From assembly GCA_022771625.1 (NCBI GenBank), contig JALFCW010000004.1, positions 1 to 63,175 of the forward strand: DNA of 63,175 nucleotides, in the 5' to 3' direction. Under the pieces are notes generated by a model that made no database searches, was not told the origin of the DNA, and saw only the letters and a list, made by a program, of their open reading frames with translations. This DNA is from Prevotella sp. (GTDB lineage Bacteria > Bacteroidota > Bacteroidia > Bacteroidales > Bacteroidaceae). Both the position numbers and the translations under genes were made by a program. Numbering within the stretch: position 1 is the first letter of the stretch; each line of letters starts with the position of its first letter. Below, one piece after another: positions 7,561 through 16,019 of the stretch.

Positions 7561-9153
7561 TCATAGTTCCTTAGGAATAAATCCGTCGATAGTTCCTTTC
7601 TCCGACGAGAAGTTGATGCCGAGAGCAATCACTTTTCGGTTGTCGGCGGCGTAGGGCTTGGCATAGCCCTTTTCTTCTATTTGCTTGAGGGCAGCCTCGG
7701 CTGAGCCGTTGAGCTTGAACTCGATGATATATACATAATCAGGACACTCCACAACACAGTCTATGCGCCCCTCGCTTGTATCCTTCTCTGCCACGGTGCT
7801 GTAGAATGCAAGCATCTTGACGATGAGATAGAAGGTGTATTGGAAATAACGCTCGCACTCCATCTGGTCCTGCTTGCGCTGGAAACGATATGTTACGGAG
7901 GAAAGAAGCGAGGTCATGAGCTTCTCAAATCTTGAGGTGTCACCCTTGCGAAGGCTATTTGTCACATCCATAACCCAAGATGTCGTTTGTGAGGTATTTG
8001 CGAAATATCTGGAAGCTATGGTGTCAATAAATCCATTGCGCACTTCCTCATTCGGAAAGTCGAGAAGATAGGTGTTGTCCTCGAGATTACACTCCTTGAT
8101 GGTCAGATATCCGCTTTGGTATATCATCGGCAGGGGTTGCTCAATGTCAGCCTTATAGTCGATGAATTGCGAGGCATCGTAGTATTTGCCCACAAGTTCG
8201 TTGATGTTCTCATTGCTATGGGCAAGCAGGCGCACAAGATATGTTGGCGTGCCCGAGGCAAACCAGAAGTTGTGCATTCTCTTTGACTTGAGGCAGTTGA
8301 GAATACTGAATGGGTTGAAAATGTCAATCATTTCCTCGCCGAAATGATAGCCGTCGTATTTCTTTTTCAGTCGTTCAACTGTTTCGTCATAACTGATTTT
8401 AAATTTGTAGGCAAGTTCGTGAATCGGTTCGTCAAATACTGACAGCAGTTCGTCTTTCGTTATTCCGCAAAGGCCCTCGAAATCTCCCGACATACTTATA
8501 TCCTCAGGCTGGTTGAATCCGCTGAACACGCTCACCTGCGAGAACTTGGTTACTCCTGTAAGCATTACAAACTGCAAGTCCTCGTCGGCAAGCTTGAATA
8601 TACTGTACAAGCCCTTCAAGATACCACGGTGTATATCTTCGAGTTTTGTTTCCTTGCCATTTAGGAGTCCTGTATTGCCATTGTCAATCACGTCGAGCAA
8701 TGGCTTGTCATATTCGTCAATAAGTACTGCGGCGCGTCGTCCAGACTTTTCGTGAGCTTGTTTAAAAACATAGGCAAGTCTTGCGCCAAGTTCCTCGTTT
8801 ATTGGGTCTTTGCCCCATTGGCTCTCCCAAGTCTCTACATATCCTTGGATGCGTTTATCGAGTTCGCCATCCTTGTCGTAGTTTCCTCCGTTGAAGTCGA
8901 TATGGAACACAGGATATTCCGCCCACTGCTTTTCGAGCTTGTCTATGGCAAGTCCCTTGAACAGGTCTTTTCTTCCCTGGAAATAGTATTTTAGTGTGGA
9001 GATAAGCAGGCTCTTTCCGAATCGCCTCGGGCGACTCAGAAAGTAAATCTTTCCTTCTGTGGCGAGCTTATACACCAAGTCCGTCTTATCCAAATACACA
9101 TATCCGTCCTGGATAATCTGTGCGAAATCTTGTATTCCTATAGGGTACTTCAT
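7561..9153 (-). CDS. AAA-ATPase-like protein with C-terminal PD-(D/E)XK nuclease-like domain
   Basis: A 530-residue member of the large Bacteroidota family that joins an AAA-ATPase_like domain (PF09820-type) to a DUF1703/PD-(D/E)XK nuclease-like domain. Walker A is RPRRFGKSLL at residues 41-50, and Walker B is probably AAVLIDEYDKPL near residue 145. The C-terminal part has the nuclease-like pattern RIDCVVE, then YIIEFKLNG, near residues 455-475. The start MKYPIGIQDF with YLDKT is diagnostic for the family. Many paralogues occur per genome; the function is unproven, with a role in defence or mobile-element control suspected. Two possible promoters lie upstream. Confidence 0.85.
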   Translation of the reverse strand: MKYPIGIQDFAQIIQDGYVYLDKTDLVYKLATEGKIYFLSRPRRFGKSLLISTLKYYFQGRKDLFKGLAIDKLEKQWAEYPVFHIDFNGGNYDKDGELDKRIQGYVETWESQWGKDPINEELGARLAYVFKQAHEKSGRRAAVLIDEYDKPLLDVIDNGNTGLLNGKETKLEDIHRGILKGLYSIFKLADEDLQFVMLTGVTKFSQVSVFSGFNQPEDISMSGDFEGLCGITKDELLSVFDEPIHELAYKFKISYDETVERLKKKYDGYHFGEEMIDIFNPFSILNCLKSKRMHNFWFASGTPTYLVRLLAHSNENINELVGKYYDASQFIDYKADIEQPLPMIYQSGYLTIKECNLEDNTYLLDFPNEEVRNGFIDTIASRYFANTSQTTSWVMDVTNSLRKGDTSRFEKLMTSLLSSVTYRFQRKQDQMECERYFQYTFYLIVKMLAFYSTVAEKDTSEGRIDCVVECPDYVYIIEFKLNGSAEAALKQIEEKGYAKPYAADNRKVIALGINFSSEKGTIDGFIPKEL

Positions 9154-9177
9154 ACTCTAAACCTTTGTTTTTGGTGG

Positions 9178-9221
9178 CAAAGATAATACAAATCGAAGAC
9201 AATACACAATTTGCAAAGATA
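9178..9221 (-). promoter_or_regulatory. Two possible -7 elements for the AAA-ATPase gene
   Basis: TATCTTTG occurs twice on the minus strand, at 9178-9185 and 9214-9221. Either fits the Bacteroidota -7 consensus. The spacing to a clear -33 element is poor for both. Confidence 0.45.
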
Positions 9222-9295
9222 AGAATTGCAAATTGTAACCATATTTAACTTTTATTTTTATTGTTGAGATGCCGTTTATAGAGGCGTTTAGCAAG

Positions 9296-9335
9296 AATGA
9301 AGTGACCCCACAAAGTTGGACGGGTTCACTTCACA
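9296..9335. mobile_element. Possible insertion-sequence terminal remnant
   Basis: The segment reading GTGACCCCACAAAGTTGGAC, together with the inverted copy of its outer bases (AAGTGA...TTCACTT), resembles terminal repeats of IS3-family elements in Bacteroidota. No transposase is present, so at most this is a scar. The similarity is from memory. Confidence 0.3.
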
Positions 9336-9590
9336 CCCGGCTATCTTTGATTTATATTATTGTTAAATTCATGTTAAAACGGGGGAAGATGGTATCACTA
9401 TTGAATCTTTTGCTTATCTTTGCATCAAGAATAGCGGCAGTAGTCATGCTGTCGCCGAGAGATAATCCACGGCTGGGGCTTGATGCCGAGCCAATGTAGA
9501 ACGTAAAATTAAAGGACAAGAAACAGAAAAAACATTAAGATATTAAAGACATTATAATAATAACATATTAGCGTTTGCTATTTATTCGGT

Positions 9591-9778
9591 TTACATCAGA
9601 AAATTTGGCGATTAGACGATTGTAACTACCTTGAATAAGTTCGCGAATGCCTGCGCTATGGCGTGGGCTGAACTTATCGGTAGTTACGGGTTACGCCAAA
9701 TACCTCTGATGTAAGATAAGGGAAGCACCACGCTTTCTTTATGCCCTTACGTCAGTGGGTGTTTGCCGCAACCCGTAA
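9591..9778 (+). ncRNA. Candidate structured RNA: long rod-like hairpin upstream of the split restriction system
   Basis: Five nested perfect or near-perfect stems build one rod: 9591-9600 with 9705-9714 (10 bp), 9603-9610 with 9694-9701 (8 bp), 9622-9630 with 9679-9687 (9 bp), 9635-9642 with 9670-9677 (8 bp), and CCTGCGC/GCGTGGG around a TATG loop. A second hairpin follows (TAAGGG 9717-9722 with CCCTTA 9744-9749). The segment 9767-9778 can instead pair with 9684-9695, which would break the rod, so two alternative folds are possible. The strand is assigned from the downstream genes. The rest of the 681-base gap (9154-9590) shows no credible gene. A 6S-like RNA, retron-type RNA without its reverse transcriptase, regulatory leader or MITE are all possible. 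Confidence 0.55.
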
Positions 9779-9834
9779 AAACCTGAATAACAACGGTTCA
9801 GCGCTTCTATCATTTTTTATTCCACGCTATTGTT

Positions 9835-10836
9835 ATGCCCGACGAAATAGACATTCGTGAGGATTATATTGCCATGCTCAACGCAGAGCTGCTCAATATT
9901 CTCCTCAAAGACCATACGACAAGCAAACCCGACGAGCAGCACAATATCTTCTGGGCAACCACCGACTATGAGCACTTGGGAGCCGGCTACCAATATGCCG
10001 ACGAGATAAGGGCGGAACTTATCACCGGCAGCCACGGCAAGGTGATACGTCCGCGAGTGCTGAAGTCGCTCGATGCCCAGACTGCCCGCTCCAAGGATAT
10101 GGCGGAGGTGTTCACCCCGTCATGGATTTGCAATGCCCAAAACAATCTCATCGATGAGGCTTGGTTTGGACGTAAGAACGTTTTCAATTTTGAAAACGAC
10201 TGCCACACATGGACTGTCAATCCCGACAAGATCCAATTTCCCGACAACAAGACATGGCGCGACTATGTGCGCGACTGCCGACTGGAGATCACTTGCGGCG
10301 AGGCTCCATATATCACCAGCCGATATGACAGCACCACGGGAATCCCCATTCCAATAGAACAACGTATAGGACTGCTCGACCGCAAACTGAGAGTCGTCAG
10401 CGAAAACACCGAATCTACAGGCGAATGGCTTAAGGCTGCGCAAATGGCATATAAGTCAACCTATGCCTATGAATGGCAAGGCGACAGTCTGCTGATTGCC
10501 CGCGAGGCTATGCTCTTCACCTTTATCGACAACTACCGCGAGAAATTCAAGGCGATGCCACTGAAGAAGTCGATGGAATACATCGCATATATCATCTCGT
10601 GGAACGCATGGCAGATGGACGGATTGAAGGGAGTGGTGCCCAATTCGTGCAAGAATGGGGTGGAGATAGTGGAGCAAGACCTCTTCGGCGAAATACGTCG
10701 CACGGTGAATTGCGAAGGATGCCGTGTGGGAGACATACGCAAGCACAACGGCATATACTGCTACATCCGCAAATGGACCGACAGCGACTCGGCAAAAGAC
10801 AGAATACGATTCATTGACCTTATAAAAAACAACTGA
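9835..10836 (+). CDS. Methyltransferase subunit carrying motifs X and I-III of a split adenine methylase
   Basis: A 333-residue protein annotated in relatives as a restriction endonuclease M subunit. EVFTPSWICNAQNN (FTP at 93-95) fits the motif X region of gamma-class N6-adenine methyltransferases. LEITCGEAPYI at 150-160 fits SAM-binding motif I in degenerate form, and TYAYEWQGDSLLIARE at about 209-224 fits motifs II/III. No catalytic NPPY/DPPY motif is present; that motif is in the next gene, which starts 2 bases after this stop codon. The two proteins probably assemble into one enzyme. The methyltransferase assignment is firm at motif level; the pairing with the next protein is inference. 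Confidence 0.75.
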   Translation: MPDEIDIREDYIAMLNAELLNILLKDHTTSKPDEQHNIFWATTDYEHLGAGYQYADEIRAELITGSHGKVIRPRVLKSLDAQTARSKDMAEVFTPSWICNAQNNLIDEAWFGRKNVFNFENDCHTWTVNPDKIQFPDNKTWRDYVRDCRLEITCGEAPYITSRYDSTTGIPIPIEQRIGLLDRKLRVVSENTESTGEWLKAAQMAYKSTYAYEWQGDSLLIAREAMLFTFIDNYREKFKAMPLKKSMEYIAYIISWNAWQMDGLKGVVPNSCKNGVEIVEQDLFGEIRRTVNCEGCRVGDIRKHNGIYCYIRKWTDSDSAKDRIRFIDLIKNN

Positions 10837-10838
10837 CT

Positions 10839-13800
10839 ATGGCAACATTCGAATCATCACTAAGACCAAAGCTCATCTATGTTTTCCGTATCAACGACAA
10901 TGCTCATAACGGGGCACTGAAGATAGGAGAGGCAACGGCTGAACTGGGCGACGGATATTTCACGCCCAACAGTAAGTTGCTGAACAATGCCGCCCGGCAG
11001 CGTATCGACCAATACACCAAGACGGCGAGCGTAAGATATGAATTGCTATATACCGAGGGCACGATGTTCACCGATGCCAAGGGAAAAGTGTCGTCGTTCA
11101 ACGACAAACAGGTGCATAGTGTGCTTGAGCGCTCGGGAATAAAGAAGAAGGACTTCGGCATGAAGAACCAGGGAACAGAGTGGTTTGTCACCGACCTTCA
11201 GACAGTGAAGAATGCCATTGCCGCCGTGAAGGCAGGACGAATGTCGCTAAAAGGCAATGAAATAAGTGAAGAGCAGACTCCGATAGAATTCCGTCCAGAG
11301 CAGGATGAGGCCATTGACCGCACTCTAAAGCGATTCAAGCGAGGCAATCAGATGTTGTGGAATGCCAAGATGAGGTTTGGCAAAACCCTGTGCGCCCTCG
11401 AAGTGGTGCTGGAGATGGAGGCACAGCGCACACTCATTCTCACTCATCGCCCAGTGGTGGATGAGGGATGGTTTGAGGATTTCCAGAAGATATTCTTCGA
11501 CCAACCCGACTATCATTACGGTTCGCGCACAAAAGGCGAAGACTTTGCCTCGCTCGAACGCCTTGCACGCCGAGGTGACAGTTATGTGTATTTTGCGTCG
11601 ATGCAAGACCTGAGAGGTGCTGCGATGGTGGGTGGTAAGTTTGACAAGAATGTCAAGATATTTAAGACTAATTGGGATATGCTTATCATCGATGAGGCCC
11701 ACGAGGGAACAACCACCGACTTGGGTCTGAACGTGATTGATACACTCATAAAGACGAATACAAAGGTGCTGCGCCTATCGGGCACTCCATTCAATCTGCT
11801 CGACGACTACAAGGAAGAGGAGATATTCACTTGGGACTATGTGATGGAGCAGAAAGCAAAAGCCGACTGGGATTTGACCCACATGGGCGATCCCAATCCC
11901 TATGAGTCGTTGCCGGCGATAAACATTTATACATACGACCTTGGCTCACTGCTTGGTTCGGAATATTGCGACGATGAAAAGGCGTTCAACTTTCGCGAGT
12001 TTTTCCGCACCAAGGACGACGGCACATTCGTGCATAACAGGGATGTGGATAATCTTCTCAACCTCCTCTGCCGAAAGGATGAAGACAGTCTATATCCATA
12101 TTCCAATGCTGAATTCCAGAGCATATTCCGACACACGCTGTGGGTGCTGCCCGGAGTGAATGCTGCCAAGGCATTGAGTGAGAAATTAAGAAACCATAGT
12201 GTGTTTGGAAATTTCACAATAGTAAACGTGGCTGGAAATGGTGATGAGGACGAGGAAAACGAGGAGGCATTGCGGATGGTGAACAAGGCCATCGGTCCTG
12301 AGCCCGACAAGACATACACCATCACTCTGACTTGCGGACGACTGACAACGGGAGTGAGCGTAAAACCCTGGACTGCCGTATTCATGATGTCGGGCACATT
12401 CTCCACGTCAGCCGCAAGTTATATGCAGACAATATTCAGGGTGCAGACTCCATTCACATGCAACGGAAAGATGAAGACCAACTGCTATGCCTTCGACTTT
12501 GCGCCCGACCGCACACTGCGCGTGTTGGCAAAGGTGGCAAAGGTGTCGGCAAAGGCAGGAAAGACGAATGACGAAGACCGCAAGATACTCGGCGACTTCC
12601 TCAATTTCTGTCCGATTATCAGTATTGAGGGTTCGCAGATGAAACCTTATGACGTGAAGTCGATGATGGCCCAGTTGAAGAGGGCGCAGATAGAGGCTGT
12701 GGTGCAAAACGGATTTGAGGACGGAGCGCTATACAATGACGAACTGCTGAAACTCACCGAGGTGGAATTGCAGGACTTCAAGGACTTGAAGGGCAAAATC
12801 GGAACGACGAAGGCAATGGCTAAGACTGCCGACATCGACGTGAACAACCAGGGATTCACCAATGAGGAATATGAGGAAAAGGAGCGACTGGAGAAGAAGA
12901 AAAAGAAGGAGTTGACAGAAGAAGAGCGCCGCCGATTGGAGGAATTGAAGAAGAAAACCAGCGAGCGTCAGAATGCCATCTCCATTCTGCGGGGCATAAG
13001 TATCCGTATGCCCTTGCTCATATATGGAGCAACATTAAAGAGAGAGGACGACGAGATCACCATCGACAACTTTGCCGACATTGTTGACAAGGATTCTTGG
13101 GCTGAGTTCATGCCCAAAGGGGTGACCAAGCAAGTGTTCCGCAAGTTTAAGAAATACTATGAGGCCGACATATTCCGTGAGGCGGGCAAGCGTATCCGTT
13201 CGATGGCTCGTGCGGCAGACAATCTCATTGTGGAAGACCGCATAGAGCGCATCTCGTCGATATTCAATACATTCCGCAATCCCGACAAGGAGACTGTGCT
13301 CACGCCGTGGCGCGTGGTGAACATGCATCTTGGTGATTGTTTTGGAGGCTACAGTTTCTATGACGAGCAATATGCCAAGATGCTTGATGTGCCGCGATAC
13401 ATTGATGGAGGAAAAGTGACCGAGGATGTGTATGCCACTGATAGTAAGGTGTTGGAAATCAATTCCAAGAGCGGTCTTTACCCCTTGTTTGTGGCATATA
13501 ATATCTATCGTCGTCGCGTAGAGGAAGCCAAGCGCAAATATGGCGAGGTAGATCGTGGGTTTGCCCTCAGTCTTTGGGATTCCACGATAGAGCAGAACAT
13601 CTTTGTGATCTGCAAGACTCCTATGGCTCGCGACATCACGAGGCGCACCCTCGTGGGATTTCGCAACACCCGAGTGAACGCCCAATATTATAAAGATTTA
13701 ATAGAAGTAATAAAGAACAATCCAGCGACGTTTGTCAATGAAGTACGTGATGGCCGCCGCTTCTGGAATACAAACAATAATGACCACATGAAATTTAATG

Positions 13801-14777
13801 CAATAGTAGGAAATCCTCCGTATCAGGTGATGGACGGGGGAGCAGGTGTGAGTGCAGTTCCAGTATATCAATATTTTGTAGATATTGCAAAAATGATTAA
13901 TCCATCTTTCATATCAATGATTATGCCGGCAAAATGGTATAATGGTGGCAGAGGATTAGATGGATTTAGAGAGAGTATGCTAAATGATAAAAGAATATGC
14001 AAACTATTTGATTATATAGATTCTCACTTGTGTTTCCCTACTGTTGATATTGCTGGTGGTGTATGCTATTTCTTATGGGATAAAAAACACAAAGGACAAT
14101 GTTCATTTGTGTCATGTTATAAAGACCATAGAAAGGCAAATGCAAGAGAATTAAATGAAATCGATGTTTTAATTAGACATCAAGAAGAAGTGGGTATTGT
14201 AAGAAAGATAGAGAGCATTTCAGAACAATATTTATCAAGTTTTGTATATTCCCAGAAGCCTTTCGGATTAAGAACTTATGTAAAACCATTGAAAAGTGGA
14301 GATATCCAATTAAGATATAATGGCGGAATAGGGTATTATAAAAAAGAATTAGTAGAAACAAATGTGAATTTAATTAAGAAATGGAAAGTTATAACATCTT
14401 GCCTTACTGCGGAACATGCAGGAGAGACAGACAAGAATGGACAAAAGAGGATAATTTCTACATTAGAAATACTTAATCCGAATGTAATTTGTACTGAAAC
14501 ATATATGCTAATTGATACATTCAATACGAAACAAGAATGTATTAACTTAGTATCATATTTAAAAACGAAGACAGTAAGAGCTCTTCTTGGAATTGTAACA
14601 TCAACTCAACATATGTCAAAGTCCAATTTCCGCTTTGTCCCCCTCCAAGACTTCACTTCTCAAAGTGATATTGATTGGAGTGTGAGCATTCCGGAGATTG
14701 ATGAGCAGTTATATGAGAAATATGGATTGTCGGACGACGAGATAGCCTTCATCGAAAAGATGATAAAGCCAATGTGA
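10839..14777 (+). CDS. GIY-YIG nuclease / superfamily-2 helicase / NPPY methylase fusion (restriction subunit)
   Basis: A 1312-residue multidomain restriction protein. Residues about 12-118 fit the T5orf172/MUG113 branch of GIY-YIG nucleases: YVF at 14-16, LKIGEAT at 27-33, and the ending EWF at 114-116. Residues about 150-560 form a helicase motor with MRFGKT (178-183), DEAH (285-288) and SGTP (314-317). A charged Lys/Glu coiled segment lies near 680-720. NPPY at 992-995 is the catalytic motif of an N6-adenine methylase, followed by MIMPAKWYNGG and a presumed target-recognition region. SAM motifs are lacking here and occur in the preceding protein. From about 13690 to 14620 the DNA turns AT-rich, matching the target-recognition part. 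Confidence 0.8.
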   Translation: MATFESSLRPKLIYVFRINDNAHNGALKIGEATAELGDGYFTPNSKLLNNAARQRIDQYTKTASVRYELLYTEGTMFTDAKGKVSSFNDKQVHSVLERSGIKKKDFGMKNQGTEWFVTDLQTVKNAIAAVKAGRMSLKGNEISEEQTPIEFRPEQDEAIDRTLKRFKRGNQMLWNAKMRFGKTLCALEVVLEMEAQRTLILTHRPVVDEGWFEDFQKIFFDQPDYHYGSRTKGEDFASLERLARRGDSYVYFASMQDLRGAAMVGGKFDKNVKIFKTNWDMLIIDEAHEGTTTDLGLNVIDTLIKTNTKVLRLSGTPFNLLDDYKEEEIFTWDYVMEQKAKADWDLTHMGDPNPYESLPAINIYTYDLGSLLGSEYCDDEKAFNFREFFRTKDDGTFVHNRDVDNLLNLLCRKDEDSLYPYSNAEFQSIFRHTLWVLPGVNAAKALSEKLRNHSVFGNFTIVNVAGNGDEDEENEEALRMVNKAIGPEPDKTYTITLTCGRLTTGVSVKPWTAVFMMSGTFSTSAASYMQTIFRVQTPFTCNGKMKTNCYAFDFAPDRTLRVLAKVAKVSAKAGKTNDEDRKILGDFLNFCPIISIEGSQMKPYDVKSMMAQLKRAQIEAVVQNGFEDGALYNDELLKLTEVELQDFKDLKGKIGTTKAMAKTADIDVNNQGFTNEEYEEKERLEKKKKKELTEEERRRLEELKKKTSERQNAISILRGISIRMPLLIYGATLKREDDEITIDNFADIVDKDSWAEFMPKGVTKQVFRKFKKYYEADIFREAGKRIRSMARAADNLIVEDRIERISSIFNTFRNPDKETVLTPWRVVNMHLGDCFGGYSFYDEQYAKMLDVPRYIDGGKVTEDVYATDSKVLEINSKSGLYPLFVAYNIYRRRVEEAKRKYGEVDRGFALSLWDSTIEQNIFVICKTPMARDITRRTLVGFRNTRVNAQYYKDLIEVIKNNPATFVNEVRDGRRFWNTNNNDHMKFNAIVGNPPYQVMDGGAGVSAVPVYQYFVDIAKMINPSFISMIMPAKWYNGGRGLDGFRESMLNDKRICKLFDYIDSHLCFPTVDIAGGVCYFLWDKKHKGQCSFVSCYKDHRKANARELNEIDVLIRHQEEVGIVRKIESISEQYLSSFVYSQKPFGLRTYVKPLKSGDIQLRYNGGIGYYKKELVETNVNLIKKWKVITSCLTAEHAGETDKNGQKRIISTLEILNPNVICTETYMLIDTFNTKQECINLVSYLKTKTVRALLGIVTSTQHMSKSNFRFVPLQDFTSQSDIDWSVSIPEIDEQLYEKYGLSDDEIAFIEKMIKPM

Positions 14778-14786
14778 GCTCTGATG

Positions 14787-14982
14787 TATAGCCCTGGAAG
14801 GGCGACATAACATAGGATAGGGCGTCAGCCCTATCTCAATGTGTCTCTTTCCCTCCCCATCCACGCGCCTTTGGCGCGTGGATGGGGAGGGAGGGTGTTG
14901 GGGAATGTCATACACAGGGCTCATGCCCTGTGCTATGTTATATGCCGCCCCTTCAGGGCTTGGCTGCGCTATGTTATGAAAT
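14787..14982. repeat. REP-like multi-hairpin repeat element, copy 1
   Basis: The ends are imperfect inverted copies (AGCCCTGGAAGGGC at the left, GCCCCTTCAGGGCT at the right, each beside GACATAACATAG-like sequence). Inside are GATAGGGC/GCCCTATC, a perfect 19-bp stem at 14851-14869 and 14873-14891 with a TTT loop, and ACAGGGC/GCCCTGT. The same architecture recurs at 33420-33627. No gene is present. It is probably a dispersed palindromic element lying between genes. Confidence 0.85.
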
Positions 14983-14997
14983 AAGGAGTGGGGGAGA

Positions 14998-15073
14998 TGG
15001 AGCGGAATACGGGACTCGAACCCGCGACCCTCGGCTTGGGAAGCCAATGCTCTACCAACTGAGCTAATTCCGC
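14998..15073 (-). tRNA. tRNA-Gly (anticodon CCC)
   Basis: Read on the minus strand, a complete cloverleaf is visible. The acceptor stem GCGGAAT pairs with ATTCCGC. The D arm contains AGCTCAGTTGGTAGAGC, the anticodon loop is TTCCCAA (anticodon CCC, reading GGG), and the T arm contains GGTTCGAGTCC. The 3' CCA is encoded (14998-15000). The mature body is 15001-15073. Confidence 0.95.
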
Positions 15074-15155
15074 AAAAGCGATTGCAAAGGTAAGATATTT
15101 GCGTGAAACATACAAATATCTTAAGTTAAATAGTTTTAACTGGTACAAAATGTGC

Positions 15156-15197
15156 GAAAAAAAAAGAAAGCCGTGCTTTACATTCAAAGCACGGCTT
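15156..15197 (-). terminator. rpsP terminator
   Basis: AAGCCGTGCTTT (15168-15179) and AAAGCACGGCTT (15186-15197) form a perfect 12-bp stem. On the minus strand it is followed by a run of nine U (complement of 15157-15165), 31 bases past the rpsP stop codon. Confidence 0.9.
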
Positions 15198-15228
15198 GAT
15201 TTTTAATCTCATGTTTGAGCGTAGAAGA

Positions 15229-15780
15229 TTATGCTTCTGCGGGAGCTTCCTCAGCAGGTGCCTCTGCAGCCTCAGCCTCAGCCTTGGCAGCAGCTTCTGC
15301 CTCTGCCTTAGCGGCAGCCTCGGCAGCCTTCTTGTCAGCTACCTTCTTGGCAATAGCCTCGTTAATCTTCTTCTCGGCCTCGAGCTCCTTAGCGGCAGCT
15401 TCTTTCTTGGCCTTGGCCTCGTTTTCACGAACAGCCTCTGCACCCTTAACCTTGTCAGCCTTCCATGCGTCGAACTTCTTCTGCATGGTAGCCTCGTCGA
15501 ATGCGCCCTTCTTGACTCCACCACGAAGGTGCTTCATCATATAGACGCCCTCACGGCTGAGGATGTTGCGCACTGTGTCTGAAGGCTGAGCTCCAGTCTC
15601 AACCCAGTAGAGTGCTCTGTCGAAATTCAAATCTACTGTGGCAGGATTGGTGTTGGGGTTGTAAGTACCAATCTTCTCAGTAAATTTACCATCACGTGGT
15701 GCTCTTGCGTCAGCGATTACGATGCTGTAGAAAGCATAGCCCTTACGGCCGCCGCGCTGCAATCTGATTCTTGTTGCCAT
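15229..15780 (-). CDS. rpsP: 30S ribosomal protein S16 with Ala/Glu/Lys-rich extension
   Basis: A 183-residue protein. The first 80 or so residues are the S16 core ([20 protein letters not shown], then [12 protein letters not shown] and [20 protein letters not shown]), which helps assemble the 5' domain of 16S rRNA. Canonical S16 has about 80-100 residues. The extra C-terminal 90 or so are a highly charged Ala/Glu/Lys helix ending in [11 protein letters not shown], common among Bacteroidota S16 proteins and of unknown function. The gene is monocistronic, with a -7 element upstream and a strong terminator. Confidence 0.97.
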   Translation of the reverse strand: MATRIRLQRGGRKGYAFYSIVIADARAPRDGKFTEKIGTYNPNTNPATVDLNFDRALYWVETGAQPSDTVRNILSREGVYMMKHLRGGVKKGAFDEATMQKKFDAWKADKVKGAEAVRENEAKAKKEAAAKELEAEKKINEAIAKKVADKKAAEAAAKAEAEAAAKAEAEAAEAPAEEAPAEA

Positions 15781-15844
15781 TTTTTTTAAAACTTTTATTA
15801 AATTAGAGGTTTGAATTTATGCTGCCAACTCGTGACAGCGGCTG

Positions 15845-15852
15845 CAAAGGTA
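15845..15852 (-). promoter_or_regulatory. rpsP promoter -7 element
   Basis: TACCTTTG on the minus strand. The expected -33 position about 20 bases upstream falls inside a GGAATTA heptad repeat and has no clear TTTG. Confidence 0.5.
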
Positions 15853-15863
15853 CGAATAAATTG

Positions 15864-15891
15864 GGAATTAGGAATTAGGAATTAGGAATTT
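15864..15891. repeat. GGAATTA heptad tandem repeat
   Basis: Four consecutive 7-base units (three GGAATTA and one GGAATTT) lie between the divergent rpsP and pheT genes. The same unit appears at 19339-19387. Confidence 0.85.
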
Positions 15892-15953
15892 TTTCTCATG
15901 TAATTGGATATTTAACGTTTTTTATCCATTAAATAAAGAAAATCACTCAAAAA

Positions 15954-15985
15954 TTTGCGTAATTGTTGGAAAAATAGTAATTTTG
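15954..15985 (+). promoter_or_regulatory. pheT promoter
   Basis: TTTG (15954-15957), a 20-base spacer and TAATTTTG (15978-15985) match the Bacteroidota consensus. The start codon follows 35 bases later. Confidence 0.75.
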
Positions 15986-16019
15986 CACGCAATTTTAATG
16001 CTAACAACATAATAGAAAG

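Noticed and set aside
9269..9499. 76-residue plus-strand reading frame before the first restriction system
   Set aside because: Low-complexity hydrophobic translation without family signal, no promoter, and overlap with an IS-like scar; not believed to be a gene.
9591..9778. Retron identity for the rod-like RNA
   Set aside because: No reverse transcriptase gene is in the neighbourhood.
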